A stretch of DNA of 64,000 nucleotides, from assembly GCF_900635455.1 (NCBI RefSeq), contig NZ_LR134116.1, positions 3,596,001 to 3,660,000 of the forward strand. The letters run 5' to 3'. Source of the stretch: Yersinia intermedia. GTDB lineage: Bacteria; Pseudomonadota; Gammaproteobacteria; Enterobacterales; Enterobacteriaceae. Shown piece after piece: positions 54,868-63,966 of this stretch. The notes below the pieces were generated by a model. It did no database searches and had not been told where the DNA came from. It saw only the letters and a program-made list of their open reading frames with translations. The translations under genes and the position numbers were made by a program. The first letter of the stretch is position 1. Each line of letters begins with the position of its first letter.

Positions 54868-55195
54868 AATTGACACAGCATCACGTCACATCACTACCGC
54901 TGGAGACAATATTTTTACTGACTTAGGCTTTGCTGATGACAAAGCAACTCAATTGTTAGCGGAGTCAAATGCAGAAATTGAACAGGCTTTAGCAATGAAA
55001 AAAGCGCTCATGACATCTATTGCCAATTGGATTAAATCAGAAGGAATACGGCAAGTGGACGCAGCCACATTATTACATGTGTCGCGTCCGAGAGTTTCCG
55101 ATGTTGTTAATCAAAAAACTGAAAAATTCACTCTTGATTCTCTGATTAGTATGGCTGGCAATATTGGCAAAAAAGTGACACTCGTTATTGAATAA
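54857..55195 (+). CDS. XRE-family antitoxin (HigA-like)
   Basis: 112 residues. The helix-turn-helix is in the C-terminal half: RQVDAATLLHVSRPRVSDVVNQKTEKFT. The N-terminal part (ASRHITTAGDNIFTDLGF) matches antitoxins paired with Gp49-type HigB toxins. ATG 54857 has GGAG eight bases upstream; an in-frame ATG at 54839 would add six residues. It should repress its own operon at the palindrome 54483-54502. It is intact although its toxin partner is broken. Confidence 0.8.
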   Translation: MIDKIDTASRHITTAGDNIFTDLGFADDKATQLLAESNAEIEQALAMKKALMTSIANWIKSEGIRQVDAATLLHVSRPRVSDVVNQKTEKFTLDSLISMAGNIGKKVTLVIE

Positions 55196-55207
55196 ATAAA
55201 TTCTGAG

Positions 55208-55828
55208 TCAGCGATATAACTCAATCACCGCAGGCGTCACCTGTAATTCGTGTTGCCAATGGGTCAATGTCAGGGTCGTTAACTCAGCCAACCCCTGATA
55301 AAACGGGTGCCCGGCATCAGATTGCAGTAATGCGAGATAACGATACCCCCACGGTAACAGGTGCTCTGCCAGTAAGACCGGTAAATCCGCCGGTTGATGT
55401 TCTGCCAGCCAGGCCGCCATCATCAGCAATAAGCCGAAATGATCCTCTGGCTCTTGCTGCTCCAGTGTCACCTCCACTTGCTGCTGCGCCATCCAATCAC
55501 GCAGTTTGAGCGTCGAGTCGCCAAACAGGACATTTTCTTTATCCAGATAAACCGATCCCCAAGGGGGAGCGGGCAGCGCATATGGGCCAATAAACAGCCG
55601 CTGCCAAGCCTCTTCCAGAGTCTCATCTGATTTGTCTTGCGCCAATAAAGCGGCAATGGGCATCAGCTGAGTTTCCAGGCCATAAGGCCACTGGGCTACC
55701 CACTCACCACTGCTGAGTTGCGCCACAATATCACTGCACGCCGGACTGTCCGGTTCACAATAAAACAGCGCACCCAATACGTGACCGGTCAGCGCAATTT
55801 GTTGATAAGTCATATTGTTTTCAACCAT
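55208..55828 (-). CDS. dmsD: Tat proofreading chaperone DmsD (TorD family)
   Basis: 206 residues (E. coli 204). All-helical TorD/DmsD fold; the motifs WQRLFIGPYALPAPPWGSVYLDKENVLFGDST and EPEDHFGLLLMMAAWLAE are those of DmsD. It binds the twin-arginine leader of DmsA until cofactor insertion is complete. ATG 55828 has GAGGT upstream. Last gene of dmsABCD, 114 nt after dmsC across a hairpin. Confidence 0.93.
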   Translation of the reverse strand: MVENNMTYQQIALTGHVLGALFYCEPDSPACSDIVAQLSSGEWVAQWPYGLETQLMPIAALLAQDKSDETLEEAWQRLFIGPYALPAPPWGSVYLDKENVLFGDSTLKLRDWMAQQQVEVTLEQQEPEDHFGLLLMMAAWLAEHQPADLPVLLAEHLLPWGYRYLALLQSDAGHPFYQGLAELTTLTLTHWQHELQVTPAVIELYR

Positions 55829-55880
55829 TTTGTTACCTCAAGAGCGTGATCAATTCGCTATCAAACGGGTGAAGCATTGC

Positions 55881-55923
55881 GAGCAAAGCCACATTGGGCG
55901 TAAACCCAACATGAGCTTTGCTC
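55881..55923 (-). promoter_or_regulatory. Hairpin between dmsC and dmsD
   Basis: On the minus strand GAGCAAAGC pairs with GCTTTGCTC, and the inner sequence continues to pair with one bulge down to a TTGGG/CCCAA top. The stem of about 18 bp has no T run behind it. It starts 20 nt after the dmsC stop and may stabilise or reduce readthrough. Confidence 0.6.
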
Positions 55924-55942
55924 AGTAGCCATCAGGCTATAT

Positions 55943-56803
55943 TTAACCGCCGATTGCCATTCCGACCGTCATATGCAACCCGTAAAACACGCCACGGCCA
56001 ATTAGCTCACCCGCAAAGATAAGCAGCATAGCGAAGATCATGCCAAGCGTCATCGGTGTGCGACCTCTGATTAACGGACAGATCCAGCAGCCAAGCCCCA
56101 GAACCAGCAACACCAAACGCCACACCATCAGTGTGCCGTAGTGGGGAATAAGCTCAGAAGCTTGCTGTACCGAGCTGTAAATCATCGACAAACTGGCCGC
56201 CTGCATAATGACACTGGCAATACTGATAATCAGTGCCAATACACTGATCATCGGTAGTTGCAGCATCATTCGCCCATTAATCCCGGCCAGTTGTAACAAC
56301 AGATAACCCAACATCGGGCCGCCAATCAAGGTGGTAAGAACAAAGCCTAGCGGGGTATAGAGGTTGTCCCAAGTGGGAACAGTATTAATGGAATAGACTC
56401 GACACATGGCATAGACAAATACCACGCCCAGCACCATAGCGATCACTAGCCAGATCTTGCCGAGTACCGCAGGCATTTTACCCAATACAGTCAACAACCA
56501 GTAAAAACCCGCCACCGCAAAGAACAGTGAACCGGCGGCTATTTCATTACTGAGCGCCGACTCGCCAATGCGGTTCAATGAATTGAATGCTCGCATTGGC
56601 GAACCTAAATGCAGTGTCGAGGCGATAAAAGCCAGTGCCATCAGCACCCACAGTACCAACATGCTGCGGTGAATTCGCTGTTGCTGCCCGTGACTCAAAC
56701 CACCGAATATCAGCGCCAGCCCCAGCACTATAAAGCCGCCGACCACGCACTGCCCCAGTACCGTAAAGACCATTAGTGGCCATTCATGCCATCCCATGCC
56801 CAT
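55943..56803 (-). CDS. dmsC: DMSO reductase anchor subunit DmsC
   Basis: 286 residues (E. coli 287) with eight hydrophobic segments. It begins MGMGWHEWPLMVFTVLGQCVVGGF as the family does; the conserved H65-type region HLGSPMRAFNSLNRIGES takes part in menaquinol oxidation. It anchors DmsAB on the periplasmic side of the inner membrane. ATG 56803 has AAGGAGGT five bases upstream, inside the end of dmsB; a longer frame to 56866 is rejected. Confidence 0.95.
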   Translation of the reverse strand: MGMGWHEWPLMVFTVLGQCVVGGFIVLGLALIFGGLSHGQQQRIHRSMLVLWVLMALAFIASTLHLGSPMRAFNSLNRIGESALSNEIAAGSLFFAVAGFYWLLTVLGKMPAVLGKIWLVIAMVLGVVFVYAMCRVYSINTVPTWDNLYTPLGFVLTTLIGGPMLGYLLLQLAGINGRMMLQLPMISVLALIISIASVIMQAASLSMIYSSVQQASELIPHYGTLMVWRLVLLVLGLGCWICPLIRGRTPMTLGMIFAMLLIFAGELIGRGVFYGLHMTVGMAIGG

Positions 56804-56804
56804 A

Positions 56805-57422
56805 TTATACCTCCTTCGGATTTGCCAGATGACCGGTGGTATCTCTGACCGGACGGCTGTTGGCATTAGGTTTCACTACGATATTCGGCAGCGTGAAATG
56901 GGCTGCTGGCAATGGTGCGACTTCGGCCAAATCACCGTATTTCTCGCGTAATTCATCGATAGGGGCCATATCCAACGCCCGCAGCGGGCAGGAATCGACA
57001 CAAATCGGTTTCTTACCGGCAGCAACTCTTTCATAGCAGCCGTCACACTTGGTCATATGCCCTTTGGCTTCGTCATATTGCGGCGCACCGTATGGGCATG
57101 CCATATGGCAATAGCGACACCCAATGCAAATGTCTTCGTTTACCACAACGAAACCATCATCACGCTTATGCATTGCGCCACTCGGACATACCTTGGTACA
57201 GGCGGGATCACTACAGTGATTACAGGCGATAGAGAGATAGTAAGCGAACACATTTTGGTGCCATGCACCATTATCTTGCTGCCAATCCCCACCGGCATAT
57301 TCGTAGATACGCCGGAAGCTGACATCGGTAGATAAGTTTTTGAAATCCTTACAGGCCAACTCGCAAGTTTTGCACCCAGTGCAACGGCTGGAGTCGATGT
57401 AAAAACCATATTGCGTCGTCAT
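56805..57422 (-). CDS. dmsB: DMSO reductase iron-sulfur subunit DmsB
   Basis: 205 residues, as E. coli. Four [4Fe-4S] cysteine groups are visible: CTGCKTCELAC, CNHCSDPACTKVC, CIGCRYCHMAC and CDGC...CVDSC. It passes electrons from DmsC to the molybdenum subunit. Eleven bases after dmsA. Confidence 0.97.
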   Translation of the reverse strand: MTTQYGFYIDSSRCTGCKTCELACKDFKNLSTDVSFRRIYEYAGGDWQQDNGAWHQNVFAYYLSIACNHCSDPACTKVCPSGAMHKRDDGFVVVNEDICIGCRYCHMACPYGAPQYDEAKGHMTKCDGCYERVAAGKKPICVDSCPLRALDMAPIDELREKYGDLAEVAPLPAAHFTLPNIVVKPNANSRPVRDTTGHLANPKEV

Positions 57423-57433
57423 CAGTCAGCTCC

Positions 57434-59878
57434 TTATGCCTTGGTAACTTGAACGAGGTTGGTATGGGATGGATTCCCTTTCGCCAACGGAGAAGGCCGC
57501 TGAGTGGTCAATACGTTAATACTGCCCGCGCGATCAATGCGTTTCTCATCCGGGCTATACCACGCCCCCTCACCCAGTGCCACAACCCCTGGCATCATGC
57601 GCGGTGTAACTTTGGCGTTAATCTGAACTTCACCTCGGCCATTGAAAATACGCACCATATCGCCATTTTTGATATCACGCTCGCGGGCATCCATAGGGTT
57701 AATCCACATTTCCTGACGGCAGGACGCTTTTAAAACATCGACGTTGCCGTAGGTGGAGTGGGTTCTGGCTTTGTAGTGAAAACCCGTTAACTGCAATGGA
57801 TACTGCTGATTGAGCGGGTCATCGTAGCTTTCAAAACCGGCGGCATAGACCGGCAGCGGATCGATAACATCGTCTTTTTGCAGTTCCCACGTGGCGGCAA
57901 TCTGTGCCAGTTCGGCAGAATAAATCTCAATTTTGCCTGATGGCGTGGTTAACGGATTGGCAATAGGGTCTGCGCGGAACGCTTTGTAGGCGACATGATG
58001 CCCCGCCGGATCACGTTTTTTAAAGATACCTTGTTCACGGAACGCCTCAAAAGAAGGCAGTTCAGGAATGGCCTGTTGCGATTGTTGGTAAAGATGGCGT
58101 AACCACTCTTCTTGCGTGCGCCCTTCGGTAAATTGCTGCTCCACCCCCATGCGTTTTGCCAGTTCGGTGGTCATTTCATAGATGTTTTTACATTCAAAAC
58201 GCGGTTTGATGACTTGATCGGCAAAAATCACATACGCCATATTGCCGCTGGAAGCGTCAAGGCAGAAGTCCATCTGCTCAGAGGCGGTGCAGTCAGGCAG
58301 GATGATATCGGCGTATTTAGCTGACGAGGTCATGTGATTATCAATAACCACCACCATTTCACATTTTTTATCATCTTGCAGAATGTCGTGGGTACGGTTG
58401 ATTTCTGAGTGCTGGTTAATCAAACAGTTACTGGCGTAGTTCCAGATAAACTTGATGGGAACATCCAGTTTATCTTTACCGCGCACACCATCACGGGTAG
58501 CGGTCATTTCTGGCCCGCGTTCAATCGCGTCAGTCCACAGGAACATCGAAATACTGGTTTTAACCGGGTTTTCCAGTGTTGGCATGCGGACAAACGGCAA
58601 ACCGTAAGAACCTTCGCGGGCACCAGAATTACCACCATTAATGCCAACGTTACCGGTCAGGATCGCCAGCATGGCAATGGCTCGACTGGTATTTTCACCG
58701 TTGGAATGGCGCTGCGGCCCCCACCCTTGTGCAATATAAGCCGGTTTCACCGAACCTATCTCGCGCCCCAGTTTAATGATTCTTGCGGCTGGGATACCGG
58801 TGATGGCTTGCGCCCATTGTGGTGTCTTGGCGGTTTCATCTGCGCCCTGCCCTAAAATATAGGCTTTGTAGTGGCTATTTTTTGGCGCACCTGCTGGCAG
58901 GGTTTTCTCATCGTAACCAACACAATATTTATCGAGGAACGGCTGATCCACCAGATTCTCGCTGATCATCACATAGGCCAAGGCCGATGCCAGTGCCGCA
59001 TCGGTACCGGGCCGCAACGGGATCCATTCATCTTCTCGACCTGCTGCGGTATCGGTATAGCGTGGATCAATCACAATCATCTTGGCATCGGATTTCTCCC
59101 GCGCCTGCTCCAGATAGTAGGTGACCCCACCGCCACTCATGCGCGTTTCAGCCGGATTGTTACCAAACAGCACCACCAGCTTACTGTTTTCGATATCGGA
59201 CGGACTGTTACCGTCAGCCCAGCCACCGTAGGTGTAATTCAGGCCAGCAGCGATTTGCGCGGTACTGTAGTCACCATAATGATTAAGGTAGCCACCACAG
59301 CAATTCATCAGCCGCGCCAATAGCGTCGATCCCGGTGGCCATGAACGGGTCATGGTGCCACCTAAGGTACCGGTGCCATAATTCAGATAGATAGCTTCGT
59401 TACCATATTCCTTAATGATGCTTTGCATGCTGCCCGCAAGGGTGTCGAACGCCTCTTCCCATGAGATGCGCTTGAATTTGCCTTCCCCGCGCGCGCCAAT
59501 ACGCTTCATCGGGTATTTCAGGCGGTCAGGGTTATATACCCGGCGGCGCATAGAGCGGCCACGCAAACAGGCGCGCACCTGATGCAAGCCATCAAAATCA
59601 TCATCGCCAGTGTTGTCGGTTTCGACATACTTGATTTCGCCATCAACGACATGCATACGTAGCGGGCAGCGGCTACCGCAGTTGACGGTACAGGCACTCC
59701 AGATCACTTTGCCATCATTGGCTGGATTTATTGCCGATTGCACAGCACGGGCGGTGCGGGAGAACGGGAGCGAAAAGGCCCCTGTTGCCATGGCAAGACT
59801 GCCGATAAGCGTAGTTTGGACCAGTTTTCGGCGTGTAACTTCTGCCGTTAATAGCCGGGATTCGTTGGTCTCTTTCAT
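57434..59878 (-). CDS. dmsA: Anaerobic dimethyl sulfoxide reductase catalytic subunit DmsA
   Basis: 814 residues, the E. coli length. A Tat signal (TRRKLVQTT, twin arginines 16-17) is followed by the FS0 cluster motif CTVNCGSRCPLR and the molybdenum bis-MGD domain; the serine of GDYST near residue 205 is the expected Mo ligand. It reduces DMSO and other S- and N-oxides in anaerobic respiration. The start is ATG 59878; a longer frame to 59899 adds seven unconserved residues. The ~286 bp upstream hold no clear FNR site. Confidence 0.97.
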   Translation of the reverse strand: MKETNESRLLTAEVTRRKLVQTTLIGSLAMATGAFSLPFSRTARAVQSAINPANDGKVIWSACTVNCGSRCPLRMHVVDGEIKYVETDNTGDDDFDGLHQVRACLRGRSMRRRVYNPDRLKYPMKRIGARGEGKFKRISWEEAFDTLAGSMQSIIKEYGNEAIYLNYGTGTLGGTMTRSWPPGSTLLARLMNCCGGYLNHYGDYSTAQIAAGLNYTYGGWADGNSPSDIENSKLVVLFGNNPAETRMSGGGVTYYLEQAREKSDAKMIVIDPRYTDTAAGREDEWIPLRPGTDAALASALAYVMISENLVDQPFLDKYCVGYDEKTLPAGAPKNSHYKAYILGQGADETAKTPQWAQAITGIPAARIIKLGREIGSVKPAYIAQGWGPQRHSNGENTSRAIAMLAILTGNVGINGGNSGAREGSYGLPFVRMPTLENPVKTSISMFLWTDAIERGPEMTATRDGVRGKDKLDVPIKFIWNYASNCLINQHSEINRTHDILQDDKKCEMVVVIDNHMTSSAKYADIILPDCTASEQMDFCLDASSGNMAYVIFADQVIKPRFECKNIYEMTTELAKRMGVEQQFTEGRTQEEWLRHLYQQSQQAIPELPSFEAFREQGIFKKRDPAGHHVAYKAFRADPIANPLTTPSGKIEIYSAELAQIAATWELQKDDVIDPLPVYAAGFESYDDPLNQQYPLQLTGFHYKARTHSTYGNVDVLKASCRQEMWINPMDARERDIKNGDMVRIFNGRGEVQINAKVTPRMMPGVVALGEGAWYSPDEKRIDRAGSINVLTTQRPSPLAKGNPSHTNLVQVTKA

Positions 59879-60099
59879 AAGATTCCCACTTGGTTGCATT
59901 CCAGAAAATGAACAACATCCGTGATGGATGAAATCCGATTAATTCAAAAAAATGAGTAATTCTGCGGGGGGAAGTTGTGTCATGAATGAGAGCGCAGTGG
60001 CCCAGCTACAGCAATTATTATAGTTAGGATGATGGATAGTTCTTCCCGCCATAATAACCTTACCGCTTATGGGGGGAACAAGAATTGTCTGGTATCAAT

Positions 60100-60133
60100 A
60101 AAGCAGTGAGGATTACCCTACTCTCACTGCTTT
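60100..60133 (-). terminator. Hairpin/terminator behind fucO
   Basis: AAAGCAGTGAG and CTCACTGCTTT form a perfect 11-bp stem with a 12-nt loop, about 32 nt after the fucO stop. The A/T ends of the stem give it weak terminator character on both strands. Confidence 0.65.
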
Positions 60134-60164
60134 ATGATGAATCTGTGACAAATAGCCGTTCGGT

Positions 60165-61313
60165 TTAACAAGCCTGATGATACAGCGCCATAATTTCATC
60201 AATCGACGCTTCACGCGGGTTACCGCCGGTACATACATCCGCGAAGGCTGCCGCAGCCAGCGCCGGAATATCATCGGCCAGCAGACCCACCGCGCTCAGG
60301 GATGACGGAATACCAATATCACGGTTCAATTCAATTACTGCCTGAATGGTTTGCTCACGAACCTGTGCCAATGGCCCACTCAGGGCATTGTCGAGGCCCA
60401 TCGCCATCGCGATTTGACGGAAGCGTTCACCGGTATAAGCGGCGTTATAACGCATGATATAAGGCAGTAAAATAGCATTGGCGACACCGTGCGGCATGTT
60501 GTAAAACGCCCCCAGAGGGTGTGCCATACCATGAACCAACCCCAGCCCTACATTTGAGAATCCCATTCCGGCGATATACTGCCCAAGAGCCATATCTTCA
60601 GTGGCGGCGGCATCACCCTGCACGGAAGCCCGTAGTGAACGGCTGATGACTTCAATGGCTTTAAGATGCAAAGCATCCGTCAATTCCCACGCACCTTTGG
60701 TCAGATAACCTTCGATGGCGTGAGTTAAAGCATCAACCCCGGTCGCAGCTTTCAGTGCCGCTGGCATACTGTCCATCATGTCCGCATCAATAAATGCCAC
60801 TGCCGGAATAGCATGAGGGTCGACGCAAACAAATTTGCGCCGCCGCTCTTCATCGGTAATCACATAGTTAATGGTCACTTCTGCCGCAGTACCGGCGGTG
60901 GTTGGAATAGCCAGAATCGGTACGCAAGCGTTGCGGGTGTCAGCCACCCCTTCTAAACTGCGCACATCGGCAAATTCAGGATTATTGATAATAATGCCGA
61001 TGGCCTTGCTGGTATCTTGTGGCGAACCACCGCCCAGCGCGATGAGATAATCAGCCTCGCTTTGGCGAAAAACAGCCACACCTTGTTGTACAATGGCGAT
61101 TGTCGGGTTGGGCGTTACCGCATCAAAGACGGCAAAATCCAGGCCGGCCTGTTCCAAGCGTCTGATTAGGCAAGCCGCGACACCGCACTCCATCAGTATT
61201 TTGTCGGTAACCACCAACGCTTTTTTATATCCCCGCCGTATAACTTCATCGGTAAGCGCATCCAGTGAACCGCGCCCAAACCACGCCATTTCGTTTAAAA
61301 TCATTCTGTTCAT
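60165..61313 (-). CDS. fucO: Lactaldehyde reductase / L-1,2-propanediol oxidoreductase FucO
   Basis: 382 residues, the E. coli length, colinear from NRMILNEMAWFGRG. Iron-containing alcohol dehydrogenase: GGGSPQDTSKAIG (NAD site), and Fe ligands Asp/His in GVDALTHAIEG and HGMAHPLGAFYNMPHG. It reduces lactaldehyde from fucose or rhamnose breakdown to 1,2-propanediol. AGAGGA precedes ATG 61313. Second gene after fucA, as in E. coli fucAO. Confidence 0.96.
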   Translation of the reverse strand: MNRMILNEMAWFGRGSLDALTDEVIRRGYKKALVVTDKILMECGVAACLIRRLEQAGLDFAVFDAVTPNPTIAIVQQGVAVFRQSEADYLIALGGGSPQDTSKAIGIIINNPEFADVRSLEGVADTRNACVPILAIPTTAGTAAEVTINYVITDEERRRKFVCVDPHAIPAVAFIDADMMDSMPAALKAATGVDALTHAIEGYLTKGAWELTDALHLKAIEVISRSLRASVQGDAAATEDMALGQYIAGMGFSNVGLGLVHGMAHPLGAFYNMPHGVANAILLPYIMRYNAAYTGERFRQIAMAMGLDNALSGPLAQVREQTIQAVIELNRDIGIPSSLSAVGLLADDIPALAAAAFADVCTGGNPREASIDEIMALYHQAC

Positions 61314-61345
61314 GACTGATTCCTCTCGGTATTTTAACCCACACG

Positions 61346-61993
61346 CTAATCTTCAACCCGTAAACCGTAGGTTTTGAATTTCTCCAGTACCACGCTGATC
61401 TCTTCTTTGGATAACACCGGCACCTCATCGACAATCGGCAAGATAGCCAGCAGCAGTGTTGCCAACACCTCGACTTCATGGGCAAGCCACAACGCTTTGG
61501 CTAAATTCTCCTCACATGCAATCAGGCCATGGTGCTGCAACAGCGTGGCCTTGCGGTGCTTCATCGCCACGGCGACATGTTCAGACAGCGCTTTAGTACC
61601 AAAAGTGGCGTAGGGCGCGCAGGGGATATCATCGCCACCGGCAGCAGCAATCATGTAATGAATCGCAGGGATCGGGCGGTTAAGAATTGATACTGCGGTG
61701 CAATGAACCGAGTGGTTGTGTACCACCGCATTGGCGTCTGCCCGGGTATGATAAACCGCCTGATGAAAACGCCACTCACTGGAAGGGACTTTGCCAGGCT
61801 CATGGTGACCGCTGGCATCGATATAAACAATATGCGACTCCGTAAGCTTGTCGTAGGCAATACCGGAAGGCGTAATTAAAAACCCATCCTGATAGCGCAC
61901 ACTAACATTGCCAGCCGTCCCTTGATTCAACCCTAAGCGGGTCATTTCCAGGCAAGTATTGATAATATCGCGCGCCAGTGCTTCTCTCTTCAT
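61346..61993 (-). CDS. fucA: L-fuculose-phosphate aldolase FucA
   Basis: 215 residues, the E. coli length. Class II aldolase fold; zinc ligands in VHNHSVHCTA (His92/His94-type) and LLQHHGLIACE, and catalytic Glu73-type in PSSEWRFHQAVY. It splits L-fuculose 1-phosphate to DHAP and L-lactaldehyde. It is transcribed away from fucP; the shared region carries the operator array. Confidence 0.96.
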   Translation of the reverse strand: MKREALARDIINTCLEMTRLGLNQGTAGNVSVRYQDGFLITPSGIAYDKLTESHIVYIDASGHHEPGKVPSSEWRFHQAVYHTRADANAVVHNHSVHCTAVSILNRPIPAIHYMIAAAGGDDIPCAPYATFGTKALSEHVAVAMKHRKATLLQHHGLIACEENLAKALWLAHEVEVLATLLLAILPIVDEVPVLSKEEISVVLEKFKTYGLRVED

Positions 61994-62126
61994 TTGTTCC
62001 TCTCTTAAGATGCAAATACCTAAATATAAAAATGCATTGAATAATGGATGTAGACGAATAAACCTTAATAACTGTGGATATATCTTTCGCTCATTTAGTT
62101 AAACTGAAAAATAAAGCACACCAAAA

Positions 62127-62142
62127 TGTGAGCCATGTCATG
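62127..62142. promoter_or_regulatory. Candidate CRP site on the fucA side
   Basis: TGTGAGCCATGTCATG: a perfect TGTGA half, six bases, and TCATG instead of TCACA. A second similar site, TGTGATTCAGCTCATA, is at 62401-62416 on the fucP side. Both are weak in the right half. Catabolite control of fuc genes is known in E. coli. Confidence 0.45.
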
Positions 62143-62190
62143 ACTATTCATGACTTCATCGTGATTTAGATCTTATTTGTTTACATGAAA

Positions 62191-62343
62191 TGTCCGTTTG
62201 AAAAAACAATATAGGCAAACGGTCAAGTGACGCCGAATGATTAAATACCGGGCTATTTCTCGATAACTGACCGTTTGTGACAGAAATAGAACAATCGGTC
62301 ATTAGCTATGTGTGTTTGAAACACAATTCATTTCAAACGGTCA
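62191..62343. promoter_or_regulatory. Three inverted-repeat operators in the fucA-fucP intergenic region
   Basis: Pairs of TGACCGTTTG and CAAACGGTCA face each other at a spacing of 14-15 bp: TGTCCGTTTG 62191 / CAAACGGTCA 62216; TGACCGTTTG 62268 / CAATCGGTCA 62292; TGTGTGTTTG 62309 / CAAACGGTCA 62334. Centres are about 76 and 42 bp apart. The surrounding gap (61994-62587) contains no gene. They probably bind the fuc regulator, which is not in the window. Confidence 0.75.
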
Positions 62344-62587
62344 TGAAATGTTTTTATTTAAAGTGACTGTCATCACAAAATATCAGCATTGAGTTACCAA
62401 TGTGATTCAGCTCATATTTTTTAGCGATTTTTACCTTATAAAGAACGGGACTTATCGCAATGAGGGTATTTAAATTTGTCACTCAGGCAATTATGGCTCG
62501 CCAGAGAAAGTATCACTCATTAAACAAAGAATAACTCCGTCGAACATTACAAACTTTCGGACTATTGAAGTATCTGACGAGGGCATT

Positions 62588-63907
62588 ATGGGAAATATTT
62601 TAATACAAACAGATAGCACTAAAATTTCCGCCTCGGTAAGTGACGAGTCGGCAAATAAAAAAAGATATCTGATTCCTTTCGCATTACTGTGCTCACTGTT
62701 CTTCCTTTGGGCAGTAGCAAACAACCTAAATGATATTTTGTTGCCTCAGTTTCAGCAGGCGTTCACCCTGACCAACTTCCAAGCTGGGCTGATTCAATCC
62801 TCCTTCTATTTTGGCTACTTCTTGATCCCAATACCTGCCGGGATCCTGATGAAAAGGTTTAGCTATAAGGCGGGGATCATTACCGGATTACTGTTCTATG
62901 CCTTCGGGGCGGCGTTGTTCTGGCCGGCTGCCGAGACGATGAATTACACCTTGTTTTTAATTGGTTTATTTATTATTGCTGCCGGTTTAGGTTGCCTGGA
63001 AACGGCCGCCAATCCTTTTGTTACCGTATTGGGGCCAGAAAAAACCGGCCACTTTCGTATTAACCTAGCACAGACCTTTAACTCTTTCGGTGCCATTATT
63101 GCAGTGGTGTTCGGCCAAAGCTTAATACTCTCCAATGTGCCCCACCAAACACAAGAAGTGCTGGATAAATTGTCTGCTGCGGATTTGAATAGTTATCATC
63201 ATAGTTTAGTAAAAGCTGTTCAATTACCCTATCTGATTATTGTTGCGGTGGTGATTTTTGTTGCGTTATTAATTTTGATTACCCGTTTCCCAGCAATAAA
63301 AAGTGAATCGGATGATACGCATAACGGTTCTTTCTTTGCATCACTACCACGGTTATTAAAGATAACACATTGGCGCTGGGCAGTATTAGCACAGTTCTGT
63401 TATGTCGGCGCACAAACCGCATGTTGGAGTTATTTAATTCGCTATGCCATTGAAGAGTTACCTAATATTACACCGGGATATGCAGCTAATTATTTAACGG
63501 CCACCATGGTATGTTTCTTTATCGGCCGATTCAGTGGTACCTGGTTAATTACTCGCTTCGCTCCAGAGAAGGTTTTAGCCGCTTATGCATTTATCTCTAT
63601 GTTGTTATGTATTATCTCTGCAGCTTTCGGCGGACACATTGGGTTATTAGCACTCACCTTGTGCAGTATGTTTATGTCAATCCAATACCCAACCATATTT
63701 TCATTAGGCATTAAGAATCTAAATCAAGACACTAAATATGGTGCATCTATTATTGTTATGACTATTGTCGGGGGTGGCATCGTCACCCCAATTATGGGAT
63801 TAGTTAGCGATGCAGCAGGGAACATACCTACGGCTGAAATTATCCCTGCTTTATGCTTTGCCATTATCTTTATTTTCGCCAAGTACAAAACGGTTCCCGT
63901 TAATTAA
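62588..63907 (+). CDS. fucP: L-fucose:H+ symporter FucP
   Basis: 439 residues (E. coli 438). MFS transporter with twelve membrane segments; the conserved FFLWAVANNLNDILLPQFQQAF of segment 1 with the Asn/Asp that couples protons and Glu in GCLETAANPF. It imports L-fucose with a proton. First gene of the fucPIK arm. Confidence 0.96.
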   Translation: MGNILIQTDSTKISASVSDESANKKRYLIPFALLCSLFFLWAVANNLNDILLPQFQQAFTLTNFQAGLIQSSFYFGYFLIPIPAGILMKRFSYKAGIITGLLFYAFGAALFWPAAETMNYTLFLIGLFIIAAGLGCLETAANPFVTVLGPEKTGHFRINLAQTFNSFGAIIAVVFGQSLILSNVPHQTQEVLDKLSAADLNSYHHSLVKAVQLPYLIIVAVVIFVALLILITRFPAIKSESDDTHNGSFFASLPRLLKITHWRWAVLAQFCYVGAQTACWSYLIRYAIEELPNITPGYAANYLTATMVCFFIGRFSGTWLITRFAPEKVLAAYAFISMLLCIISAAFGGHIGLLALTLCSMFMSIQYPTIFSLGIKNLNQDTKYGASIIVMTIVGGGIVTPIMGLVSDAAGNIPTAEIIPALCFAIIFIFAKYKTVPVN

Positions 63908-63966
63908 TAATACGGGTAACGGATAAATTAACATTAAATTCTTGCTACTGAACACAAGGACCAATA

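Noticed and set aside
59879..60060. FNR site upstream of dmsA
   Set aside because: TTGAATTAATCGG on the minus strand does not fit TTGAT-N4-ATCAA in spacing or second half.
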